From: JAICXG01 sp036494545
GTDB lineage: Bacteria > Verrucomicrobiota > Verrucomicrobiia > Chthoniobacterales > UBA10450
Assembly (NCBI GenBank): GCA_036494545.1
Contig: DASXOB010000016.1
Coordinates: 620,001-684,000, forward strand
Reading direction: 5' to 3'
Length of the DNA: 64,000 nucleotides
How positions within the stretch are numbered: the first letter of the stretch is position 1; every line of letters begins with the position of its first letter. The translations under genes and the position numbers were made by a program. Of the stretch, positions 36,044-44,273 are shown piece after piece. The notes beneath the pieces were generated by a model that searched no databases, had not been told where the DNA came from, and saw nothing but the letters and a program-made list of their open reading frames with translations.

Positions 36044-36732
36044 TAGTGATAGGCCAGCGCGTTGTCCGGATGGCGAATATCTTCCGCTTCCGCGGCGTAG
36101 ACAGCGTCCTCGGCGATGTTCTTGGCGTGGTCGCCAACCCGCTCGAGATGACGCGCGATGAAGAGCAGCTGTAGGTAATCAGGAATGCGATCAGCTTGCT
36201 CAGCCATTTTCGCCGTGAGGTCGTCGGCGATCTGGCGATTCATTTGGTCGATCTCGCGATCGCGTTCCCGCAGCGTACGCGCCAAAGCGACGTCGCCATC
36301 GGCGTAAGCGCGGATGCTATCGCGGAAGATTGAGATGGCGTCGACGAAAAGCGGCCCGAGCGCAAACGCTTCATGCAGTTCCGGCTCCATCGACAGCCTG
36401 CGCGAGCGCTTCGCGATGTTGACTGCCTGATCGGCCACACGTTCCAGATTACTCCCGAGCTTCATGGTCGAGACAACCTGGCGGAGATCAGATGCCACCG
36501 GCTGATAGCGAAGCAAAATGTCGACGCCGTCGCGGTCGACTTTCTTCTCGAGAGCGTCGACTTCCTTTTCATCGAGGACGGTGACGACGCATAGCTCGGG
36601 GTTGCGATCGAGCAAGCAACTCATCGCGTTTTGCAAATTGCGGTCCGTCAGGCTCGCCATCATAAGCGCGTCGGAGCGGAGCGCGTCCAACGCCCGATCG
36701 AACTCACGCAGGATGTGTCGGGTGCGCATCAT
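36043..36732 (-). CDS. phoU: PhoU phosphate signalling protein, copy 2
   Basis: The 229-residue protein is a paralog of the other PhoU in this window, sharing blocks such as VASDLRQVVSTMKLGSNLERVADQAVNIA and LLFIARHLERVGDHAKNIAEDAVY. It is the last gene of the pstSCAB-phoU cluster, 3 bases after the pstB stop, which is the classic position. By position this is the copy most likely to couple the transporter to PhoR. The other copy travels with phoBR and sixA. The two genes converge on sixA. Confidence 0.94.
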   Translation of the reverse strand: MMRTRHILREFDRALDALRSDALMMASLTDRNLQNAMSCLLDRNPELCVVTVLDEKEVDALEKKVDRDGVDILLRYQPVASDLRQVVSTMKLGSNLERVADQAVNIAKRSRRLSMEPELHEAFALGPLFVDAISIFRDSIRAYADGDVALARTLRERDREIDQMNRQIADDLTAKMAEQADRIPDYLQLLFIARHLERVGDHAKNIAEDAVYAAEAEDIRHPDNALAYH

Positions 36733-36735
36733 GAA

Positions 36736-37587
36736 TTAGCCGAAGCGACCGGTGATGTAGTCCTCGGTTTGCCGTTCACTCGGTCGATTAAAGAGCTGCG
36801 TGGTATCTCCGAACTCGATCAGCTCGCCGACATAGAAGAAAGCGGTCTTATCGGAAACGCGGCTGGCCTGTTGCATGTTGTGCGTTACGATCACGATGGT
36901 GTATTTGTCGCGCAGCTCGCGGATAAGCTCTTCGATCTTGGCTGTCGCGATCGGATCAAGCGCCGAACAAGGTTCGTCCATAAGCAGCACCTCAGGCTCG
37001 ACGGCGAGTGCGCGCGCAATGCAGAGACGCTGCTGCTGTCCACCGGAAATGCTCATGCCAGGCTTCTTGAGGTCGTGCTTTACTTCTTCCCAAAGCGCGG
37101 AGCGACGGAGCGATTGCTCGAGACGTTCGTTGAGGAAACGGCGATCGCGCACTCCGTTGAGTCGAAGGCCGACGAGGACATTCTCTTCGATCGACATGGT
37201 GGGAAATGGATTCGATTTCTGGAAAACCATTCCGACCCGCCGGCGAACTACGGCCGGATCGACGGTCGGACCGTAAAGGTCTTCACCGTAAAAATGAATG
37301 TCGCCTTCCAGTCGGGTGCGGGGGACTAATTCGTGCATCCGGTTAAGACAGCGCAGAAAAGTCGACTTACCGCAACCGCTCGGGCCAATGATGGCGGTGA
37401 TCGCTTTCGCCGGGATATCAATCGAGACGTTCTTGATCGCCTGTTTCTCACCATACCAAATCGAGAGATTGTTTACCTTGAAAGCTGGCTCCGCTGGCGA
37501 GGACGGCGATTCGGCGGGCACGCCAGGAGACGTCGCTGCGCCGGTCTGCGCATTCGGTTCGAAAGATGACATGGTCTTTACAGGCAT
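36736..37587 (-). CDS. pstB: phosphate ABC transporter ATPase
   Basis: PstB powers high-affinity phosphate import. I use the ATG at 37585-37587 (MPVKTMSSFEPN), which lies two bases after the pstA stop; the longer frame runs into pstA. After a Ser/Pro-rich 45-residue N-terminal extension comes the ATPase: FKVNNLSIWYGEKQAI, Walker A GPSGCGKST, the Q-loop MVFQKSNPFP, signature MSISGGQQQRLCIARAL, Walker B LLMDEPCSALDP, and switch His in VIVTHNMQQA. The order RCLNRMHELVP after Walker A is PstB-specific. The unusually long N-terminal extension could be partly untranslated if MSSFEPN is the start. Confidence 0.95.
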   Translation of the reverse strand: MPVKTMSSFEPNAQTGAATSPGVPAESPSSPAEPAFKVNNLSIWYGEKQAIKNVSIDIPAKAITAIIGPSGCGKSTFLRCLNRMHELVPRTRLEGDIHFYGEDLYGPTVDPAVVRRRVGMVFQKSNPFPTMSIEENVLVGLRLNGVRDRRFLNERLEQSLRRSALWEEVKHDLKKPGMSISGGQQQRLCIARALAVEPEVLLMDEPCSALDPIATAKIEELIRELRDKYTIVIVTHNMQQASRVSDKTAFFYVGELIEFGDTTQLFNRPSERQTEDYITGRFG

Positions 37588-37589
37588 GT

Positions 37590-38453
37590 TTAGATGAGGC
37601 GCGCGGTGCGTTCGCGAGTCAAAACTCGCACCAGCAGGTTGATGATGAAAATTCCCACGACGAGGACAAGCGCCCCCGCCCACGCCTGCCGATGCCAATC
37701 GTCGTAAGGCGAGATAGCGTAGGAAAATATTTGTAGCGGTAGCGCAGCAATCGGCTCGGTAAGGTTTCGATTCCAGAAATGGTTACCGAAAGCAGTGAAA
37801 AGGAGCGGCGCAGTCTCGCCGGCGATACGCGCGAGGGCGAGAAGAATGCCGGTGACGATGCCCTTGGAGGCGGTCTTCATCACAATGTTGACGATCGTTC
37901 TCCAACGACTTATGCCGAGGGCAAGAGAGGCTTCGCGGTATCCGTTAGGCACGAGCAGTAGGACTTCTTCAGTCGTGCGCATGATGAGAGGAATCATCAT
38001 TAAGCCGAGGGCGAGACCACCGGCGTAGGCCGAGAAGCTTTTGAAACGAAGAACGACCAATCCGTAAACCACCACTCCCCAGGTGATGGAGGGGACGCCA
38101 TTCAATACATCGGCGACAAAACGCAGGCCCCAGTTGATTCGGGCAGAGCCGTACTCGGCAAGATAAACTCCCCCTAGAATCCCGACGGGAATCCCAACGA
38201 TCGACGCCAGGCCAAGCAATTCCAGCGTGCCGACGATGGCGTTGGCCATACCGCCACCTTTTTCGCCGACAGGAGCCGGAAGATGGGTGAAGAACGCCCA
38301 GTTGAGCGAAGTTGCGCCGCTGATGAGAAGATAAAAGAAAACGAGTGCGAGCGGCGAGATAACAAGCAACGCGGAAGTGAAGGCAAGACCGGAGGCGAGC
38401 GCGCTCTTCAGCTTCCGCCAGTGATGTTGGTTATTGCTCGAGGATCGGTTCAT
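37590..38453 (-). CDS. pstA: phosphate ABC transporter permease PstA
   Basis: The 287-residue permease has six membrane segments. It carries the PstA pattern GGMANAIVGTLELLGLASIVGIPVG, GVYLAEYG, the EAA-type coupling loop (NGYREASLALGISRWRTIVNIVMK), and the ETAPLLFTA block. Its start overlaps the pstC stop by four bases, and pstB follows at once. It forms the inner-membrane channel with PstC. A one-mismatch copy of the motif (CCGTTAGGC, 37942) is the only trace of the repeat in the pst operon. Confidence 0.95.
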   Translation of the reverse strand: MNRSSSNNQHHWRKLKSALASGLAFTSALLVISPLALVFFYLLISGATSLNWAFFTHLPAPVGEKGGGMANAIVGTLELLGLASIVGIPVGILGGVYLAEYGSARINWGLRFVADVLNGVPSITWGVVVYGLVVLRFKSFSAYAGGLALGLMMIPLIMRTTEEVLLLVPNGYREASLALGISRWRTIVNIVMKTASKGIVTGILLALARIAGETAPLLFTAFGNHFWNRNLTEPIAALPLQIFSYAISPYDDWHRQAWAGALVLVVGIFIINLLVRVLTRERTARLI

Positions 38454-39433
38454 TGCACGGCTCGAGTGGTCTGCGGGGCGCCAAAGGTTTTTAGCAACAG
38501 CTGCGCGAGCAGGTTCGCGACAATCGTGATGCCAAACAGGACAAGGGCAATTTCAAAAAGGGCCTGCAAATAGATGTCGGTCGTCGCTTCGGTAAACTCG
38601 TTCGCAATCACGCTCGCCAGCGTGTAGCCGGGTTTAAGTAAAGAGAGCGCGACCTGCGGCGTGTTGCCGATCACCATTGTAACGGCCATCGTCTCGCCCA
38701 GTGCGCGGCCGAGGCCGAGAATGATTGCACCGAAGAGGCCTTTTTTCGCATAGCTGAGGACTGCGATGCGCGTTACCTCCCAACGTGTCGCGCCAAGCGC
38801 GTAGGCAGCTTCGCGTTGCAGGTTTGGTACGCTTCGCAGAATTTCGCGCGAGACTGATGTGATGATAGGCAAAATCATAATCGCGATGATGATTCCACCC
38901 GCGAGCATCGAGACACCGTAAATTGGTCCGGTGAACAAGCCGGTCCAGCCCAAGTATTTTTTTAGAAATGGAAACGGATAGTCGCGCAGGAACGGGATCA
39001 TGACGAAGATGCCCCACAACCCGAGAATCACGCTCGGGATGGCGGCCAGCATCTCGATGAGCGAGATGATTGGCTGCCGAATCGAGAGCGGCGCCAGCTC
39101 CGTTAGATAAACGGCCGTCGCAATACTCAAAGGCACTGCGATGACGAGCGCAATAAGCGACGAGACCAAGGTCCCGTAGATAAAGGGCAGCGCGCCGAAC
39201 TGTTCCGCCACCGGGTCCCAGGTCGAGCTGCCGAGAAAGTGGAAGCCAAACTTCCGGATCGCGAGCATGGAGTCGCTCCAGAGCTGCCAGCCGACCAGGA
39301 TGACCAGCAACACGACGGCGCCCGCCATCGCCATCGTGAGCCATTCGAACGCCTTGTCGCCAAGACGCGACGGCGGCGCCATCAACTGCGACGCACTCCG
39401 CTCGACCGCGGGAATTGAAGCGACTACCGGCAT
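38450..39433 (-). CDS. pstC: phosphate ABC transporter permease PstC
   Basis: The 327-residue permease has six to seven membrane segments after a polar N-terminus of about 30 residues. It carries PstC blocks: AVPLSIATAVYLTELAPLSIRQP, EMLAAIPSVILGLWGIFVMIPFLRDY, the EAA loop LQREAAYALGATRWEVTRIAVLSYA, and GRALGETMAVTMVIGNTP. It sits between pstS (76-base gap) and pstA (overlapping). Confidence 0.95.
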   Translation of the reverse strand: MPVVASIPAVERSASQLMAPPSRLGDKAFEWLTMAMAGAVVLLVILVGWQLWSDSMLAIRKFGFHFLGSSTWDPVAEQFGALPFIYGTLVSSLIALVIAVPLSIATAVYLTELAPLSIRQPIISLIEMLAAIPSVILGLWGIFVMIPFLRDYPFPFLKKYLGWTGLFTGPIYGVSMLAGGIIIAIMILPIITSVSREILRSVPNLQREAAYALGATRWEVTRIAVLSYAKKGLFGAIILGLGRALGETMAVTMVIGNTPQVALSLLKPGYTLASVIANEFTEATTDIYLQALFEIALVLFGITIVANLLAQLLLKTFGAPQTTRAVQ

Positions 39434-39509
39434 AAGAAACTTGTCCGCGCGACCAGGCGCGCGCTCCGAGTCCTGTGTATTCCTCGACGGGCGCCCACTG
39501 TGTATGCCT

Positions 39510-40529
39510 CTAGTACTTAATCTCGTTAATCCGATCCATCACGCGCTTCTGCAAAGTCTCCGGCAGTGGCGCGTAATCGAGGTCTTTCGCCATCTGCTCG
39601 CCCTGCGTCTCCGCCCATTTCAGAAACTCAACCAGTTTCTTGCCCTTGGTCGCGTCCTTCTGCTGTTCGTAGACAAGCAACCAGGTTGCGCCGGCGATGG
39701 GATAGGCATCTTTGCCCGCCGCGTTCGTTATGGAAAAGCGGAAGTCGTCGGGAATGTTCGCCGTCGCCAGCGCAGCAGTGACCGAGTCGAGCGTTGGTTT
39801 CACGAACTCGCCTGCTGCGTTTTTCAATTCGGCATAAGGCATCTTATTTTGGGTGGCGTAGATCAACTCAACGTAGCCGATCGAGTTTGGCGTCTGTTTC
39901 ACCTGACCCGAGACTCCTTCGTTACCCTTGCCGCCGAGACCAGCTGGCCAGCTCACAGAGGTGTTGTTGCCGACCTTCGATTTCCATTCCGGACTCACCT
40001 TGCTCAGGTAGTCGGTGAAGATGTAAGTCGTACCGCTGCCGTCCGAACGATGCACGACCACGATATCCTCATTAGGTAAGGTCATTCCCTGATTCGTGCT
40101 CGCGATCTTGGGGTCGTTCCACTTCTTGATCTTGCCTAGAAAAATATCGGCAACCGTTTCGCCATCGAGTTTTAGGTTAGGATTGCCCGGCAAGTTGTAA
40201 GTCAACACCACCGCGCCTGCGACCGTCGGAATGTGGAGTAATTTGCCTGGCGCCTTGGCCAGGTTCTCATCGCTCATCGGTCCATCAGAAGCGCCGAAAT
40301 CCACCGTCTGCGCCAGAATTTGTTTCTGGCCGCCCCCGGACCCAATCGATTGGTAGTTAAATCGGGCCGATGGATCAACCTTGGCATAGGCGTCAAACCA
40401 TTTGGAATAGATCGGGTACGGAAATGTGGCGCCGGCGCCGTTGATCGTCATCTGCGCGAAACTGGTCGCGGCAAGACCCAGAAGGAGCGTTACCCCAAAG
40501 AGATTGGCGATGAAGGTGGTCAGTTTCAT
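39510..40529 (-). CDS. pstS: periplasmic phosphate-binding protein
   Basis: The 339-residue protein has a signal peptide ending ATSFAQ and the PstS phosphate site: INGAGATFPYPIYSKWF, YQSIGSGGGQKQI, VDFGASDGPMSDENL, HRSDGSGTTYIFTDYLS. It captures inorganic phosphate for PstCAB. It is the first gene of the minus-strand operon. The leader contains a PHO box 48 bases before the ATG. Length and motif order are normal. Confidence 0.96.
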   Translation of the reverse strand: MKLTTFIANLFGVTLLLGLAATSFAQMTINGAGATFPYPIYSKWFDAYAKVDPSARFNYQSIGSGGGQKQILAQTVDFGASDGPMSDENLAKAPGKLLHIPTVAGAVVLTYNLPGNPNLKLDGETVADIFLGKIKKWNDPKIASTNQGMTLPNEDIVVVHRSDGSGTTYIFTDYLSKVSPEWKSKVGNNTSVSWPAGLGGKGNEGVSGQVKQTPNSIGYVELIYATQNKMPYAELKNAAGEFVKPTLDSVTAALATANIPDDFRFSITNAAGKDAYPIAGATWLLVYEQQKDATKGKKLVEFLKWAETQGEQMAKDLDYAPLPETLQKRVMDRINEIKY

Positions 40530-40577
40530 AAGGCCTCACCGTGCCGCAGTCCCGCCGAGAGGGTCAAAACCTTTAGT

Positions 40578-40595
40578 GTTACAATTGGGTGACAA
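40578..40595 (-). promoter_or_regulatory. PHO box upstream of pstS
   Basis: On the minus strand TTGTCAC (complement of 40589-40595) and TTGTAAC (complement of 40578-40584) form two heptamers with an exact 11-base period. This is the geometry of PhoB binding sites (two CTGTCAT-like units, four-base spacer). It ends 48 bases before the pstS ATG. A PhoB-type regulator is encoded in the same window. Confidence 0.75.
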
Positions 40596-40660
40596 GGCCC
40601 TCGATTCGGCTTCTCCGATAGCGCCAACACGGAGCCGTGTGAAAAGATGATCATTGTCCT

Positions 40661-40695
40661 AAAGAGAAAGGCCAGCCGGGATTTTCCGGCGGGCC
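40661..40695 (-). terminator. Rho-independent terminator downstream of the porin remnant
   Basis: GGCCAGCCGG (40670-40679) pairs with CCGGCGGGCC (40686-40695) with one mismatch, around a six-base loop. On the minus strand the stem is followed by TTTCTCTTT (complement of 40661-40669). It lies 54 bases downstream of the porin remnant's stop and upstream of the PHO box, isolating the pst operon from readthrough. Confidence 0.75.
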
Positions 40696-40748
40696 TCAAA
40701 CCTAACCGACATTTGCTGGCTTATTCTGGAGGAGATCATCGCGTGCGT

Positions 40749-41260
40749 TTAGAACCTGAAGCTTAAGTCGGCTTGGAACAAGTTATAGTCGTCGACCGGA
40801 ATGGTGCCGATCTCACCTACACCGCCGGTGCCGAAATCATGATCGATCTGCCAACCGTGGCCGTAAGTCAGATTGGCGACGACCGCGTCCGTGATCGCAT
40901 AGCCCAATTGGACATAGACTCCCTCGATGTTTACGCGGCTATCGATAACGTGCTCGATCCCGTTGAAAGGTGTCGCCATGTGAATTAAGCGTGTCTGGCG
41001 CGGCTGTTTGACCGCTAGGGACTTCATATCTAACTCGGGCATTTCCGTAGAGTTCGAGTTCTGTAAGAGACGAAGAAAGCTTTATCTTCGTCTCATTCGA
41101 AACCGGAGCTTCCTTTTCGGCCTTCTTGTGCATCTCAGTTCGCACTTGAGCCGCGTCCTTCTCAGTGATGAGGTGTTTGCGCACAAGTAAGTCGAGCAGA
41201 GCGTCATCGTCAGAGCGCGCTGGGATAAGACTGATTAAGGCGGCGAGTTTTATTGCGCGG
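40749..41260 (-). pseudogene. remnant of an outer-membrane porin with internal deletion
   Basis: Two reading frames on the minus strand are the two ends of one porin. The N-terminal piece has a signal-like stretch (IKLAALISLIPARS), a helical segment (LLDLLVRKHLITEKDAAQV), then SSSLTELELYGNARVRYEV and DTFQRDRARYR, where it stops at 40937-40942. The C-terminal piece, in another frame, contains VYVQLGYAITDAVVANLTYGH and ends DDYNLFQADLSFRF, a beta-barrel with terminal Phe. A porin of this type needs roughly 300 more residues between them. No ATG/GTG/TTG precedes the signal-like stretch in frame until GTG 41184. So the gene has lost its middle, its frame and perhaps its start. Its place beside pstS suggests it may once have been a phosphate-uptake porin. 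Confidence 0.8.
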
Positions 41261-41294
41261 AGATGACCGGCGATTCTCTTCGAGCACGACCGGC

Positions 41295-41711
41295 TTAAAG
41301 TATCTGCGTGCCGCCTGCGCGGAGACCGCCAATTTCAGTTGTGAGCACCTTATTTCGCTCTTCCAAGGACTGCAGCCGCAACTGCCAGCGATGAAGCTGA
41401 ATGGTGAGCTGATTGATGTAGCCCTTCACTTCGGTTCGTTGCGATTCGTTCTCTTTCAGGTGTCGGCAAAGCTCCGCCAATTTCTCCGCTACTTTGAACG
41501 CAGCCGCCTCGGCCGGATCGGTTGATTCTTGGGGAACCGTTACGGGTCTTCCGCAACCTTCACACCTCAAGATAGCGCCTGCTGCGGCGCAATCGACGAC
41601 CAGCGGAATTCCGCAGTGCCCACAGGCGAAGAAGAGATCGCGATTTCCCGTCGCCGCGCTCTCGGTGCTGCCAGAACCCCGCATCATCCCGCGGATTTGA
41701 GCAGCCCGCAT
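41295..41711 (-). CDS. zinc-ribbon plus coiled-coil protein, unknown function
   Basis: The 138-residue protein has a four-Cys zinc ribbon: FACGHCGIPL and ILRCEGCGRPVTVP, with CxxC pairs about 20 residues apart. It is followed by a long amphipathic helix with heptad character (AEKLAELCRHLKENESQRTEV, then INQLTIQLHRWQLRLQSLEER). There is no signal peptide or membrane segment. Start could be any of the Met residues at 1, 9 or 10. It is divergent from dnaK with about 180 bases between. Similar ribbon/coiled-coil proteins are of unknown function; a nucleic-acid or protein scaffold role is possible. Confidence 0.65.
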   Translation of the reverse strand: MRAAQIRGMMRGSGSTESAATGNRDLFFACGHCGIPLVVDCAAAGAILRCEGCGRPVTVPQESTDPAEAAAFKVAEKLAELCRHLKENESQRTEVKGYINQLTIQLHRWQLRLQSLEERNKVLTTEIGGLRAGGTQIL

Positions 41712-41893
41712 ACCACGTTGGTTTGAGCCACGATGGCTCCACCCTCAAGAGCCAAGCGGGACAGGCTGGCTCTAAATTTCAATGGTTCCCGGTTCTAGGA
41801 AACGTATATTATGCTGATGATAAACGACTTATGTAGCTTGATGTCTTCTTGGAACGGCCATTGCTAATGACTACAGAAAGGATTTTTAAATAA

Positions 41894-43846
41894 ATGGCTA
41901 AAGTCTTAGGTATTGATTTGGGCACGACCAACTCCTGTATGTCTGTAATGGAGGGCGGGGACCCAATAGTTTTGGAAAACAGTGAAGGCGCGCGCACCAC
42001 GCCTTCCATTGTCGCATTCGCCAAGAATGGCGAGCGCCTTGTTGGTCAAGCCGCCAAGCGGCAAGCAGTCACCAATCCCGCGAACACGATTTTCTCGATC
42101 AAGCGTTTTATGGGGCGCAAATATGATGAGGTGCGTGATGAACAGCATCGTGTCCCCTACAAAATCGTTAAGGCGGCTAACGGCGACGCTCATGTGCAGG
42201 TGGAAGTGAATGGCGAGAAGAAGACTTTTTCTCCGCCGGAGATCTCCGCCATGATTCTCTCGAAGCTGAAAGCAGACGCCGAATCGAAGCTCGGCGAAAA
42301 GATCACACAGGCGGTGGTTACTGTTCCGGCTTACTTCAATGACTCTCAGCGCAATGCGACAAAAGATGCTGGCAAGATTGCCGGCCTGGAAGTGCTGCGC
42401 ATTATCAATGAACCCACGGCGGCTTCGCTCGCTTATGGTCTCGACAAGAAGAAGGACGAGAAAATCGCTGTCTATGACTTAGGCGGCGGCACCTTCGATA
42501 TCTCCGTCCTCGAGATTGGCGACGGGGTTTTCGAAGTGAAGGCGACCAATGGTGATACGCACCTGGGTGGCGATGACTGGGATAATGTATTGGTCGATTG
42601 GATCGTCGGAGAGTTTAAGAAAGAGACTGGCATCGACCTGTCGAAGCAACCGGATGCCATCCAGCGCATCAAAGAAGAAGCTGAGAAGGCTAAGATTGCA
42701 CTTTCTTCCTCTCAAGAATATGAGATCAACCTGCCGTTCATCACGGCAGATGCGAGCGGTCCCAAGCACATCCAGAAGAAGCTTACCCGTTCGAAACTTG
42801 AGCAACTGACTGACTCTCTCTTCCAGCGGACGGTTAAGCCGGTCAAAGACTGTCTGGCCGACGCGAAGCTGAGCGAGAAGGATATCAATGAGCTTGTTTT
42901 AGTTGGCGGTATGACTCGCATGCCAAAGGTAATTGAAACCGCCCGCGAGTTGATCGGTAAGGAACCTCATAAGGGAGTGAATCCGGATGAGGTCGTGGCT
43001 GTTGGCGCTGCGATTCAGGGAGGCGTGCTTAAAGGGGACGTGAAAGACGTGCTCCTGCTCGATGTCACGCCGCTAACCCTCGCGATTGAAACTGCGGGCG
43101 GCGTGGCCACGCCGATGATTCCACGTAACACGACCATCCCAACTCGAAAGTCCCAGATCTTTTCGACTTACAGCGACAACCAGCCAGGGGTAGAAATTAA
43201 GGTGCTACAGGGTGAACGTCCACTCTCGCGTGACAACAAGAATCTTGGAACCTTCCACCTGGATGGTATCCCGCCAGCTCCACGTGGCGCGCCACAGATC
43301 GAAGTAACTTTTGACATTGACGCCAATGGTATCTTGCATGTCTCGGCCAAGGACCTTGGTTCTGGCAAGGAGCAGAAAATCTCCATTACGGGTAGCTCTG
43401 GCTTGAGCAAGGAGGAAGTGCAGCGCATGCAAAGCGACGCCGAGGCTCATGCCGAAGAGGACCGTAAGGCGAAGGAAGCCATCGAGATCAAGAACAATGC
43501 AGATACACTGGCGTACCAGAGTGAAAAGCAGTTGAAGGATCTCGGCGATAAGGTTCCTGAGGATAAGAAGAAGTCGGTCGAAGAAGCGATAGCAAAGGTA
43601 CGTGAGGCGATCAATGCCAACGATACCGATGCAATGAAGCGCACCTACGAAGACTTACAGAATAAGTTTCAGGAAATCAGTGCCGAACTTTACAAACAAG
43701 CCGCTGCCAGCGCAGGTCCCACTCCGGGTCCCGAAGCGGGTGGACGTCCCGGCCCTCAAGCCGAGCCTCAACAAGACGGTCCGCGCAAAGACCAGGGCGA
43801 TGTGGTCGATGCCGAATTTGAGGTCGTCGACGAGGACAAGAAGTAG
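41894..43846 (+). CDS. dnaK: Hsp70 chaperone DnaK
   Basis: The 650-residue chaperone starts MAKVLGIDLGTTNSCMSVME, with VVTVPAYFNDSQRNATKDAG, the ATPase phosphate loop YDLGGGTFDISVLEIGDG, and VLVGGMTRMPKV. The substrate-binding domain has LLDVTPLTLAIETAGG and ITGSSGLSKEEV, and the acidic C-terminus ends VVDAEFEVVDEDKK. A GAAAGGA ribosome site lies 10 bases before the ATG. It is followed by groES and groEL; grpE, dnaJ and hrcA are not adjacent. I found no CIRCE inverted repeat (TTAGCACTC-type) in its leader. The whole chaperone block lacks the TCGTTAGGC motif. Confidence 0.98.
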   Translation: MAKVLGIDLGTTNSCMSVMEGGDPIVLENSEGARTTPSIVAFAKNGERLVGQAAKRQAVTNPANTIFSIKRFMGRKYDEVRDEQHRVPYKIVKAANGDAHVQVEVNGEKKTFSPPEISAMILSKLKADAESKLGEKITQAVVTVPAYFNDSQRNATKDAGKIAGLEVLRIINEPTAASLAYGLDKKKDEKIAVYDLGGGTFDISVLEIGDGVFEVKATNGDTHLGGDDWDNVLVDWIVGEFKKETGIDLSKQPDAIQRIKEEAEKAKIALSSSQEYEINLPFITADASGPKHIQKKLTRSKLEQLTDSLFQRTVKPVKDCLADAKLSEKDINELVLVGGMTRMPKVIETARELIGKEPHKGVNPDEVVAVGAAIQGGVLKGDVKDVLLLDVTPLTLAIETAGGVATPMIPRNTTIPTRKSQIFSTYSDNQPGVEIKVLQGERPLSRDNKNLGTFHLDGIPPAPRGAPQIEVTFDIDANGILHVSAKDLGSGKEQKISITGSSGLSKEEVQRMQSDAEAHAEEDRKAKEAIEIKNNADTLAYQSEKQLKDLGDKVPEDKKKSVEEAIAKVREAINANDTDAMKRTYEDLQNKFQEISAELYKQAAASAGPTPGPEAGGRPGPQAEPQQDGPRKDQGDVVDAEFEVVDEDKK

Positions 43847-43939
43847 ACTTTTGATAACCCACAATTTGCCAAGGCCGCTTGTCGCTTCGCGATGAGCAGT
43901 CCGATGGCAACAAACCAACCAAGGAGAAGTTAAAACCAT

Positions 43940-44233
43940 ATGGCAATTAATGTGAAACCGCTCGGCGACCGGGTGCTTGTGCAGCCGATCGAAGAGCAAG
44001 AAACCAAGAAGGGCGGCATCATTATTCCTGATTCCGCCAAGGAAAAGCCGCAGGAAGGCAATGTCGTCGCTCTCGGTACAGGCAAGGTGGACGACAACGG
44101 CAAGAAGGTAGAATTCACCGTCAAAAAGGGCGACAAGGTCCTGATTTCCAAGTATGGCGGCACCGAAATCAAGGTGGACGGTGAGTCTTATCTCATCATG
44201 CGCGAGGACGACATCCTCGGTATCATCGGTTAA
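43940..44233 (+). CDS. groES: co-chaperonin GroES
   Basis: The 97-residue Hsp10 starts MAINVKPLGDRVLVQPIEEQE and has the mobile-loop region ETKKGGIIIPDSAKEKPQEG and the roof/core KVLISKYGGTEIKVDGE. It caps GroEL during protein folding. AAGGAGAAG before the ATG is a strong ribosome site. It lies 93 bases after dnaK and 40 bases before groEL. Confidence 0.98.
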   Translation: MAINVKPLGDRVLVQPIEEQETKKGGIIIPDSAKEKPQEGNVVALGTGKVDDNGKKVEFTVKKGDKVLISKYGGTEIKVDGESYLIMREDDILGIIG

Positions 44234-44273
44234 CCCAGTTATAACTCAAAGCAAAGACTAACAAAAAAGACTT

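Noticed and set aside
41712..44273. CIRCE heat-shock operator upstream of dnaK or groES
   Set aside because: I looked for the nine-base inverted repeat with nine-base spacer and saw none in either leader.
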